Shown: piece after piece, positions 8,087-14,302 of the stretch | Layout of the letters: the number at the start of each line of letters is the position of its first letter | Numbering within the stretch: the stretch's first letter is position 1 | NCBI GenBank assembly: GCA_009910795.1 | Contig: VMEE01000008.1 | Location: forward strand, 1 to 20,934 | Source: Dehalobacter sp. CP | GTDB taxonomy: Bacteria; Bacillota_B; Desulfitobacteriia; Desulfitobacteriales; Syntrophobotulaceae | Length of the DNA: 20,934 bases | Reading direction: 5' to 3' | Notes under the pieces: model-generated | Seen by the model: only the letters and a program-made list of their open reading frames with translations | Told to the model about the DNA's origin: nothing | The model's database searches: none | Position numbers and translations under genes: made by a program

Positions 8087-9160
8087 ATGAAAAGAAGAAT
8101 CGGCATATTGACGAGCGGGGGCGACTGCCCGGGGCTGAACGCGGCGATCCGCGGGGTTGCCAGGGCGGCGTACGAGCTTTTCGACGTGGAGATTATCGGA
8201 ATACACAACGGCTACGGCGGGCTGATCGACGGGGACTTCCAGGAAATGTCCCGCGAGCAGTTTTCCGGCATCCTGACGCTGGGCGGAACCATTCTGGGCA
8301 CCAGCAGGCAGCCGTTCCGCAAGATGACCGAGGTGGATGAAAACGGCGTGGACAAGGTGTCCGCGATGAAAAAAACCTATAAGAAATTAAAGCTGGACTG
8401 CCTGGTGACCCTGGGCGGCAACGGCACGCACCGCACGGCGAACCTGCTGTCGCAGGAGGGCCTCAACGTCATCGGTATGCCCAAGACCATCGACAACGAT
8501 ATCACAGGCACCGATTATACCTTCGGCTTTCATACCGCGATGGACATCGCCACCGAGGTTATCGACCGCATCCACACGACCGCCAACAGCCACGGCCGCT
8601 GCATCGTGGTGGAGATCATGGGAAACAAGGCGGGCTGGCTTACGCTGTATTCGGGCATCGCGGGCGGCGCGGATGTGATTATCATCCCCGAGATTCCGTA
8701 CGATATCAAGAAGGTTGCCGCGGCGGTGGAAAAGCGCGAGGAGAAAAACAAGTTCTCCATCATCGCCGTTGCGGAGGGCGCGATGACGATGGAAGAAGCC
8801 GAAATGAAGAAAAAGGACCGCGAGGAAATGCGCAGGGCCTCGCCGTACGACAGCATTTCCAGGCGCATCGCCCTGAAGCTTACGGATATCATTGGCGTCG
8901 ATACGCGTAACTGCGTGCCCGGGCATATCCAGCGCGGGGGAAGCCCCTGCGCGTTCGACCGGGTGCTTGCGACCCGCCTTGGCGTGCACGTAGCGGAGCT
9001 GATCCGCGACGAGGTTTACGGCATGACCGTCGCGCTCAACGGCAAGGACATCACCCACAACAGGCTGGAGGATATCGCCGGTTCGCCCAAGCTCGTATCC
9101 GCCGACAACAACATCGTGGCGACGGCAAGAAACATCGGCATTTGCTTTGGCGATCAATAA
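8087..9160 (+). CDS. pfkA: 6-phosphofructokinase, group III (mixed-substrate) type
   Basis: A 357-residue PFK-A fold enzyme that phosphorylates fructose 6-phosphate in glycolysis. ILTSGGDCPGLNAAIR (residues 7-22) begins the nucleotide site. LGGNGT (109-114) holds the phosphoryl-donor glycine. MPKTIDNDITGTDYTFGF contains the catalytic TIDND at 134-138, and HIQRGGSPCAFDR binds substrate. In this superfamily, donor choice follows two positions: GGDG with GTIDND marks classical ATP enzymes, GGDD with PKTIDND marks PPi enzymes. This protein combines glycine in the first motif with PK in the second, as in actinobacterial-type group III enzymes, which generally use ATP. Donor assignment is inference. 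GAGGAGG precedes ATG 8087, and it appears monocistronic. Confidence 0.92.
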   Translation: MKRRIGILTSGGDCPGLNAAIRGVARAAYELFDVEIIGIHNGYGGLIDGDFQEMSREQFSGILTLGGTILGTSRQPFRKMTEVDENGVDKVSAMKKTYKKLKLDCLVTLGGNGTHRTANLLSQEGLNVIGMPKTIDNDITGTDYTFGFHTAMDIATEVIDRIHTTANSHGRCIVVEIMGNKAGWLTLYSGIAGGADVIIIPEIPYDIKKVAAAVEKREEKNKFSIIAVAEGAMTMEEAEMKKKDREEMRRASPYDSISRRIALKLTDIIGVDTRNCVPGHIQRGGSPCAFDRVLATRLGVHVAELIRDEVYGMTVALNGKDITHNRLEDIAGSPKLVSADNNIVATARNIGICFGDQ

Positions 9161-9184
9161 TTTTCATTCGAGGGCGCCTATGCC

Positions 9185-9214
9185 TTGACACGCGCTTTGC
9201 GCTTATGATACACT
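9185..9214 (+). promoter_or_regulatory. Promoter of tRNA-Pro
   Basis: Consensus TTGACA (9185-9190) is followed after 16-18 bp by the -10-like stretch GATACACT (9207-9214). It ends 27 bases before the mature tRNA 5' end at 9242. Confidence 0.6.
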
Positions 9215-9241
9215 ACATTTCGCCTCAAAAACCAAACCTGT

Positions 9242-9318
9242 CTGGGTGTGGCGCAGTTTGGTAGCGTGCTTGAATGGGGTTCAAGAGGTCGCAAGTTCGA
9301 ATCTTGTCACCCAGACCA
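9242..9318 (+). tRNA. tRNA-Pro (anticodon GGG), integration target of the downstream element
   Basis: A 77-nt cloverleaf: acceptor CTGGGTG/CACCCAG, D-arm GCGCAGTTTGGTAGCGTGC, anticodon stem CTTGA/TCAAG around loop ATGGGGT (anticodon GGG at 9276-9278), T-arm with GTTCGAATC, discriminator A and encoded CCA (9316-9318). The gene is intact. Everything to its right changes in base composition and gene type and includes an integrase, so its 3' end is the probable attB/attL site. Confidence 0.95.
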
Positions 9319-9320
9319 CC

Positions 9321-9348
9321 AAAAAGTCCCGATAACTCGGGACTTTTT
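9321..9348 (+). terminator. Terminator after tRNA-Pro
   Basis: AAAAAGTCCCGA pairs with TCGGGACTTTTT around TAAC, giving a perfect 12-bp stem. It lies 2 bases after the tRNA CCA. It could be host sequence or be brought in by the element. Confidence 0.9.
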
Positions 9349-9388
9349 GCGTATATTAATCTGATAATCGCTTGTAGAATCTGTGCGG

Positions 9389-9408
9389 TGGTCAACAGAT
9401 TGGTCAAC
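9389..9408 (+). repeat. Direct repeat of TGGTCAAC, candidate integrase arm sites at attL
   Basis: TGGTCAAC occurs at 9389-9396 and 9401-9408, spaced 12 bp start to start, about 70 bp beyond the tRNA 3' end. Tyrosine recombinases of tRNA-targeting elements typically bind such short direct repeats (arm-type sites) flanking the core. No third copy was seen near the integrase gene, and the matching tRNA 3' repeat (attR) is not in the window. Confidence 0.45.
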
Positions 9409-9429
9409 AAAAAAATCGATAGCTTATTT

Positions 9430-10707
9430 CTATAGATAATCTTTATCTATACTACCAATATTCTCTTTAAGAGCTCTTCGTAGGTTTTTAAGCATTTTCT
9501 TAATATGCTTAACAACATAAGGTTTGTTTTCAAGACTATCTATTGCTAAAAGTGCACGCCAAAGACTCCATTCTAAATAAGCGGGTGCTTCTGCTTTGGG
9601 AATTCGAATCTCTGTATCGCTATCGATTTTGATATGAGTCTTCTTGGTAGAAAGCAACTCCATATATAAAGCAATTTCTTCCCATTGCGAGGCTTGTTCC
9701 TGAGCAAAAGCTTCTTCTTTTTTTTCGGAAATCAATTGTTCTATATCAAAACGAACCTGATTGATCTGAGCAGGTGTTTTCAGTGTCTTTCCTTCTATTG
9801 AATATTCTATGTTGTAATTATTAGCTTGAATCATCAAATCCTGTAGAACATTATATGCAACGTCAACATTATCGGTCGGCAGAGCGGCTCCGTTACAAAG
9901 ATTTCTGTACAGAGTGAGCAAAGGTTTGGACGACTGAATATTCGCAGCTAATTGTTTTGCCATAGCCTTTTTTTCTGGCACTATAACAATACCTTTACCT
10001 TTTGCCTGAAACATACCGGTTGCTTTAAGATATCGAATATTCATATCTGCATAGTCGGAGAAAGTTGTAACAGCACAATGTGATTCTTTTGATTTTTGTT
10101 TGTACAATTCACGATCAAAAACGCGCTTACTTGAGGACTGTTCGCGTTGCCTACGAAGACTAAGAATTGCCTCAGTAATTTCATCCAGATTATCTGATGG
10201 AGTCGTTGTTTGAACGTACATTGACAACTCAATAAATGATAAAGCCGGTTCGTAGCCCTTATTTTCCAAGTGTATCATTATTGCCAAAACCCAACACAAT
10301 GGAGAAAATGTTGTACCTTTACCTGTTGGGATGAGTGGCACTACCATGGCCCGTAAATAACACTCTTGGATTCCTGCGGCTGTATCAGAATTGATCAATC
10401 GGTATCCTGCAGGGGTGATTGTATCTTTCGGGCCAACATCCGATTGAGTGAAACCTGCACCAGATTTTATTTCCGGATATATAAAACCTAGTTTGCCCAT
10501 TGCAGATCGCCACTTCCGACCGACACTGTTCGTTTTATCGTCACCCAAAGACACGATACCAGATTCACCTAACAGTTTCCGAAATGCAACGTCACCTTCG
10601 CCTCGGCGGATATTCCCTTGAATTGTGGATTTTGACAACACAATTAGTCCGTCCCTAATTCTCAGGGCACTTCTAACAGATGTATTGCCGAGTTGCCAAA
10701 ATTCCAT
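9430..10707 (-). pseudogene. AlwI-family type II restriction endonuclease, apparently C-terminally truncated
   Basis: 425 residues. The N-terminus WQLGNTSVRSALRIRDGL and SVGRKWRSAMGKLGFI match what I recall of the AlwI restriction endonuclease family (AlwI, BstNBI, PleI, MlyI; type IIS or nicking-type asymmetric sites). Near the C-terminus IRIPKAEAPAYLEWSLWRALLAIDSLENKP is also family-like, but family members then continue into a PD-(D/E)xK catalytic region (recalled pattern: PDLxFEF followed by a VEVT strand). Here the frame ends at IDKDYL without any such motif, 110 bases from tRNA-Pro. It follows the methyltransferase gene after 12 bases, with AGGGAG 7 bases before the ATG, so the pair is an operon. 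AT-rich unlike the host. The DNA-recognition part may persist without cleavage activity. Truncation is inferred from memory of the family. Confidence 0.6.
9431..9451. repeat. 21-bp near-perfect palindrome at the end of the endonuclease frame
   Basis: TATAGATAA (9431-9439) and TTATCTATA (9443-9451) form an inverted repeat with a 3-bp centre, covering the last codons and stop of the endonuclease gene. On the minus strand a T7 run follows only about 20 bases later, so it is a poor terminator. It could be a protein-binding site near attL or a chance AT-rich dyad. Confidence 0.5.
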
Positions 10708-10719
10708 ATTGCTACTCCC

Positions 10720-12624
10720 TTAATAGCCTACGAACAAGTATTCCTGAGCTTTGTTATTATTGTTATTGACTTTATGATTCTGATTTCCAAAAGAATAACG
10801 ATATTCAATAGGGATAACCTCAACATGCGCCTTATACTTTGCTAGAATCGATAGCATGTTCTCTTGTGTTGGTAAGCTGTTTGAGGAATAGGATACTAAC
10901 AAAATACTATCTGCGAAACGTTTGAATAAAAGGTTGAATGCATTCGTTGCACCTTGCTTTGTAGAAAACGGAGTAGGGTACGATTTGAATTTTTTCGTTT
11001 GAGTGTGCTGTTGTATCTCAACTCCTTGCCAGTTTCTAGCGATACCTTCAACAAAGTGATATCTTCTAACATATTCATTGTCCGATAACGGAGAGTAGTA
11101 TGGTGGGTCAATATACACAAGTCCAGGAGCATTTAACTTCAATGATAACGCATCGCCATTTATTGAGCGGTTATGTTTTCCGTTGTCGAAGATGGCATCG
11201 TTTATAACTTCAACTGCTTCGAGGAATTGCTGCTCGAAAGATTTCTGTAGATCTTTTCTGCCGTCATTATATCTTTCACCTGTATACGTGAATACACCGC
11301 GTGGCCGTTTCTTTATACATGCCCTGATAAGAGCAGAAAGAGCAATTGCTTTAGTATAAGGGTCCTTTATCCCTGTGATATTTGCTCTTATTGTATCAAT
11401 TAAGGCATTATCACTATCAGAGAAATAGAGACCTTCAAATGTACTTGCTACAAATCGATCTGTTTTTATATGCGGAACTAAAAGACATTTAGCCTCATTG
11501 ATTGAAAGTCGTGTTGAGTTATTTTCGACCATAGCCTTTGTAAACATAGAGGACATATGCATATAGTCATTGCTAATAACGGCTTTTCCTTGTGCTTTGA
11601 ACATATATCCAACAATTCCGGAACCCGAAAACAAATCAACAGCTGTATCGAAGGAGAATTGTGATGCTATTGACCATATAGATGAAAGCAGTTTGCTTTT
11701 CGAACCCATAAAACGAGTTGATGGATATTGCGATACTTGCTTAGGAAGTGGTGCATCAACAACATGTAAAAGCATCTTTCTTTTTGGTGGGATGGTTACA
11801 ATCACATCCTCGCCACAACGACTTGAGCCTTTACACGATATATAACGTTTGGTGGATATCACATCAATTTTGAAGCGGCTGTATAAATCGTGTACCATTG
11901 GATGGTTTGAATTCGTCAGTATAGTGTGAGCTCCTAGTTCATGGAGCCTAGCTACTTCGTTTGCTAGTTCAATGTGATCTTCTTCATAAAACTGCTCTTT
12001 GGTGTAACGTTTAAAATCGGAATAGGTGGATATCGGTAGATATGGGGGGTCGAGAAAAACGAAATCTCCTGGATTTACTTCTTGCCGTAGCACATTCTTA
12101 TAATCTGCGCAGAGAATGGTTGCTTTTTTCAACTGTTCTGATGCTGCAAATAATGCATCTTCATCACAAATAACAGGGTTCTTATACTTACCATAAGGCA
12201 CATTAAATTGGCCGTTGCGATTTACACGATATAATCCGTTAAAGCATGTGTGATTCAAAAATATCATACGTGCAGCAGCTTCAGCTTCAGACAGCTGTTT
12301 CCAATTCTGCCCACGTACAGAATAAAACATATCTTCAGTGTTTTGATATTGCTCAAGATAATGAATTACACTCTTCACATCGTGCGCAACTTGTTGGTAT
12401 GTATTAATAAGTTCAGGATTACTATCAGCAATGATGCTTTGAGTGGGGGCCAGTGAAAAAAACATTGCAGCACCACCGCAAAAAGGCTCGATATATTTAG
12501 AATAAGTTGATGGAACTAAAGGCAAAATGTCTTGAAGCATTTGGCCCTTGCCACCAGCCCATTTTAAAATCGGTTTTGCCGGTTGCGTTGTAGCAATCAG
12601 TTGTGCAGTTTGATTGTTTTTCAC
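10720..12624 (-). CDS. Fused two-domain adenine-specific DNA methyltransferase (FokI/Dam-like type IIS)
   Basis: 634 residues from the GTG start. Two complete N6-adenine methyltransferase domains lie in tandem. Domain 1 has the SAM motif KWAGGKGQ (21-28), PFCGG and catalytic DPPY (192-195). Domain 2 has FMGSKSKLL (about 305-313), DLFSGSG and catalytic DPPYY (506-510). M.FokI has the same two-domain arrangement and similar length, with each half methylating one strand of an asymmetric site, so this enzyme probably protects a non-palindromic sequence. The partner nuclease gene follows after 12 bases. I prefer GTG 12624 (GGAGG 5 bases upstream) over ATG 12636, whose codon overlaps that GGAGG and lies at the RNA 5' end. 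AT-rich, horizontally acquired look. Confidence 0.88.
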   Translation of the reverse strand: MKNNQTAQLIATTQPAKPILKWAGGKGQMLQDILPLVPSTYSKYIEPFCGGAAMFFSLAPTQSIIADSNPELINTYQQVAHDVKSVIHYLEQYQNTEDMFYSVRGQNWKQLSEAEAAARMIFLNHTCFNGLYRVNRNGQFNVPYGKYKNPVICDEDALFAASEQLKKATILCADYKNVLRQEVNPGDFVFLDPPYLPISTYSDFKRYTKEQFYEEDHIELANEVARLHELGAHTILTNSNHPMVHDLYSRFKIDVISTKRYISCKGSSRCGEDVIVTIPPKRKMLLHVVDAPLPKQVSQYPSTRFMGSKSKLLSSIWSIASQFSFDTAVDLFSGSGIVGYMFKAQGKAVISNDYMHMSSMFTKAMVENNSTRLSINEAKCLLVPHIKTDRFVASTFEGLYFSDSDNALIDTIRANITGIKDPYTKAIALSALIRACIKKRPRGVFTYTGERYNDGRKDLQKSFEQQFLEAVEVINDAIFDNGKHNRSINGDALSLKLNAPGLVYIDPPYYSPLSDNEYVRRYHFVEGIARNWQGVEIQQHTQTKKFKSYPTPFSTKQGATNAFNLLFKRFADSILLVSYSSNSLPTQENMLSILAKYKAHVEVIPIEYRYSFGNQNHKVNNNNNKAQEYLFVGY

Positions 12625-12632
12625 TATAACCT

Positions 12633-12644
12633 CCATATATATGG
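12633..12644. promoter_or_regulatory. Palindromic operator candidate over the methyltransferase RNA start
   Basis: CCATATATATGG is a perfect 12-bp palindrome, flanked by ATAACC and GGTTAT arms that widen the symmetry (with a 1-base offset). It sits between the -10 at 12651-12656 and the GTG start. Such placement suits transcriptional autoregulation by the methyltransferase or a controller protein. No controller gene is visible. Confidence 0.4.
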
Positions 12645-12650
12645 TTATCT

Positions 12651-12659
12651 ATTATAGCA
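12651..12659 (-). promoter_or_regulatory. Extended -10 promoter of the restriction-modification operon
   Basis: The minus strand reads TGC-TATAAT (12651-12659), an extended -10. The RNA start would be near 12644, only about 20 nt before the GTG. No clear -35 is present. Confidence 0.6.
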
Positions 12660-12719
12660 TTGTACCTCATATTGGTGTTCTCTTCAACCACGCAAAGAAA
12701 TATTTATCGATCTACTAAA

Positions 12720-12835
12720 CAATTGGGTAACAAACCCAAGGGGGTATCAAATCTCCAGCGATCTCTTGTTGGTGACCGCGCAACAAGACCGCGTGTGTGC
12801 CCGAGAATTACGGGGGTGGGGGTATGAAGCCCGGC
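12720..12835 (-). other. Non-coding G-rich, dyad-containing stretch, candidate packaging (cos) site
   Basis: The gap 12660-12842 holds no plausible gene. It contains two small inverted repeats: TTGGGT/ACCCAA (12723-12728 and 12734-12739) and CTTGTTG/CAACAAG (12765-12771 and 12781-12787). These are followed by the tract CGGGGGTGGGGG (12811-12822). G/C-homopolymer tracts beside dyads occur at cos sites of many HK97-type phages, and satellites often carry a helper-like cos. The assignment is speculative. Confidence 0.3.
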
Positions 12836-12842
12836 CATCAAA

Positions 12843-12868
12843 AAAACCGCTGGAATTCCGGCGGTTTT
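12843..12868 (-). terminator. Terminator of the capsid operon
   Basis: AAAACCGC (12843-12850) pairs with GCGGTTTT (12861-12868). The stem continues inward through TGG/CCG to an AATT loop. On the minus strand a run of seven T follows, as expected for the leftward capsid operon. Confidence 0.8.
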
Positions 12869-12910
12869 CTGGTAATACCGTTTTATATAGTTGTGTTACC
12901 TGAAGGAACG

Positions 12911-12930
12911 AGGGAGCCTTGCGGCTCCCT
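12911..12930 (-). terminator. Strong hairpin just after the capsid stop codon
   Basis: AGGGAGCC and GGCTCCCT form a perfect 8-bp stem with a TTGC loop, ending 9 bases from the capsid stop. On the minus strand it lacks a following T-run, so it may protect the mRNA 3' end or act with the terminator downstream. T4 follows on the plus strand. Confidence 0.5.
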
Positions 12931-12939
12931 GTTTTAGGA

Positions 12940-13854
12940 TTATTCTGCCATTTTCAGGGCTTTTACGGCTTCGCGCCGAATCAACAGACCGTCCACTCTT
13001 TCGGTCGCGATAATCCCGATGTGGCCGTACTTACTGAATAGCTCCCAAAGCACCTTGGCGGCCAGATTCTGACGCTGGATGTACCAGTAGTACTTGAGAT
13101 CACCGATGGCAATGGGAACTGCACCAGCAGTTATGCTGGGCATGAACGGCGAAATGATGACCTGCTTGCTGAAGATACTGTCGTTGCTGTGGTTCCAAAG
13201 CGGATTTCCGCTTGAATCCTTCAGGAAACGGAGTTGCATGGCGGTGTCATCATTCATCAGCCAGACAGCACGTTTGCGGTATTTAGGCTTGAGTGACTGG
13301 TGGAGTGCGATCACGTCATCAAAGGTGATAGCATCCGGAGAGGCAGTTGTCCGTCCCGTTTCCGCACCGTTTGTCTCATGGAGCAGGCCTGTGGGCTGAT
13401 TCTCACCGTTCCCGTTAATGAACGCGTTTTCTTCCGCACGACCGAAACGGCGGGAGAATTCGCTGCGGAGATACCCTTTGAGATCGAAAGCGTTGTCGTG
13501 CATGAAGTTCTCACGGATACGGGTCAGTGCCGCCAGTTTGTAAGATTCGAAGGGGAATTCCACGAGCGTATCCGCACTCTCATTGATCTCCTCACCATCC
13601 TCAGAGAATTCGGCATTCCCGTCAGAGGATGTTGCGATAATCCTGCCGCTCTCGGAAGATGTTTCCGCTAAAGTTGCCAGGCGGCGGAACAGGTTTTCTT
13701 CCTGCAGAGATTTGGTGAAGTCCAGCACAAAGTCGGTGGGGAGGTAGTAGGTGTCGGTGGCGTGCCGACCTTCACGGAGTAGTGAAGCATCGGTGTCCTG
13801 TATGCGCATGTTCCTCCAGAAAGCGTTATTGTAAGCGAGAGATGATTGCTGCAT
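12940..13854 (-). CDS. HK97-fold phage major capsid protein
   Basis: 304 residues. It begins AYNNAFWRNMR...LREGRHATDTYYLPTDFVLDFTKSLQEENLFRRLAT, the usual N-arm and E-loop entry of HK97-family capsids. It continues with the spine/P-domain pattern FDLKGYLRSEFSRRFGRAEENAFINGNGENQPTGLL, then FDDVIALHQSLKPKYRKRAVWLMNDDTAMQLRFLKDSSGNPLW, and ends with the strand-rich VPIAIGDLKYYWYIQRQNLAAKVL...ERVDGLLIRREAVKALKMA. It lacks the roughly 100-residue N-terminal delta/scaffold region found in many HK97 capsids. No protease, portal or terminase gene accompanies it. AGGAGG, which is also the last two codons of the preceding 88-aa gene, lies 9 bases before the ATG, so the two are translationally linked. 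Likely role: shell subunit of satellite particles. Confidence 0.9.
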   Translation of the reverse strand: MQQSSLAYNNAFWRNMRIQDTDASLLREGRHATDTYYLPTDFVLDFTKSLQEENLFRRLATLAETSSESGRIIATSSDGNAEFSEDGEEINESADTLVEFPFESYKLAALTRIRENFMHDNAFDLKGYLRSEFSRRFGRAEENAFINGNGENQPTGLLHETNGAETGRTTASPDAITFDDVIALHQSLKPKYRKRAVWLMNDDTAMQLRFLKDSSGNPLWNHSNDSIFSKQVIISPFMPSITAGAVPIAIGDLKYYWYIQRQNLAAKVLWELFSKYGHIGIIATERVDGLLIRREAVKALKMAE

Positions 13855-13860
13855 TCGGGG

Positions 13861-14127
13861 TTACCTCCTGAAAATGTTTTTATTTCGGGGAATCCTGGGT
13901 TTGCGGACCGGCAGTGAAAGCTTCGCACTGCAGTACGCCAGCGCTGCTTTGCGCGTCGGAAAGTTGTGTGACAGGTGCTCATCGACGACGCACCAGTGCG
14001 GGTCATTGGGATTGCTATTCCTGAGCAGAAGCGACGGGGAAACACTGTTTTCGTCTACCATTTCCATGATGTCGTAATTGTCAAGGTTCGGTGTCTTGCC
14101 TAGGTGCGGGGGTACTTCCAGATACAT
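13861..14127 (-). CDS. Unknown 88-residue protein coupled to the capsid gene
   Basis: It starts MYLEVPPHLGKTPNLDNYD. An acidic N-terminal half (NYDIMEMVDEN) precedes a basic C-terminus (RKPRIPRNKNIFRR). The ATG at 14127 has AGGAGG (14134-14139) 6 bases upstream; another ATG at 14133 is too close to it. The stop at 13861-13863 lies 6 bases before the capsid ATG, and the final Arg-Arg codons AGG AGG are the capsid ribosome binding site. I do not recognise a family. Its position immediately before a capsid without scaffold domain or protease makes a capsid assembly or size-determining partner possible (inference only). Composition matches the capsid and primase genes. Confidence 0.7.
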   Translation of the reverse strand: MYLEVPPHLGKTPNLDNYDIMEMVDENSVSPSLLLRNSNPNDPHWCVVDEHLSHNFPTRKAALAYCSAKLSLPVRKPRIPRNKNIFRR

Positions 14128-14215
14128 GATCATCCTCCTGTATGAAATTTCCGGTGCCGGACGAACCGGCGGCATATATTGGCAAACCCTTGTGTGGCAA
14201 GGGATAACCACGCTA

Positions 14216-14302
14216 GTAGCCGCTTGTAGCAGGTAAAACAGGTCCTCTCCCGCGAAGGGATGTTCTTTGAGAGGACCTGTTTTACTTGCTACAACCTGCT
14301 AC
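14216..14302. repeat. Long inverted repeat with GTAGC iterons, possible origin or structured RNA
   Basis: Left arm 14226-14249 and right arm 14269-14292 pair over 24 bp with a single mismatch (G-T) around a 19-nt loop. The symmetry extends outward with some mismatches to 14216 and 14302, so GTAGC/GCTAC occurs four times. It covers the primase stop codon and lies in the 170-bp gap before the 88-aa gene. Candidates are a replication origin bound by the primase-helicase, an attenuator between replication and capsid genes, or an RNA regulator. The rest of the gap (14128-14215) shows nothing else. Confidence 0.75.

Noticed and set aside
7231..8208. Long minus-strand frame opposite uppP and the phosphofructokinase start
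   Set aside because: It crosses two real genes and a promoter, and its composition (R, H, Q-rich) is that of a shadow frame.
9225..9410. 61-codon minus-strand frame over the tRNA-Pro
   Set aside because: It reads through the tRNA and its terminator; no ribosome binding site or protein-like pattern.
11570..11845. 91-codon plus-strand frame within the methyltransferase gene
   Set aside because: Antisense to a well-supported two-domain methyltransferase with intact motifs; no promoter or ribosome binding site.
12660..12719. Possible small gene between the methyltransferase promoter and the G-rich stretch
   Set aside because: No frame with a start, ribosome binding site and reasonable length on either strand.
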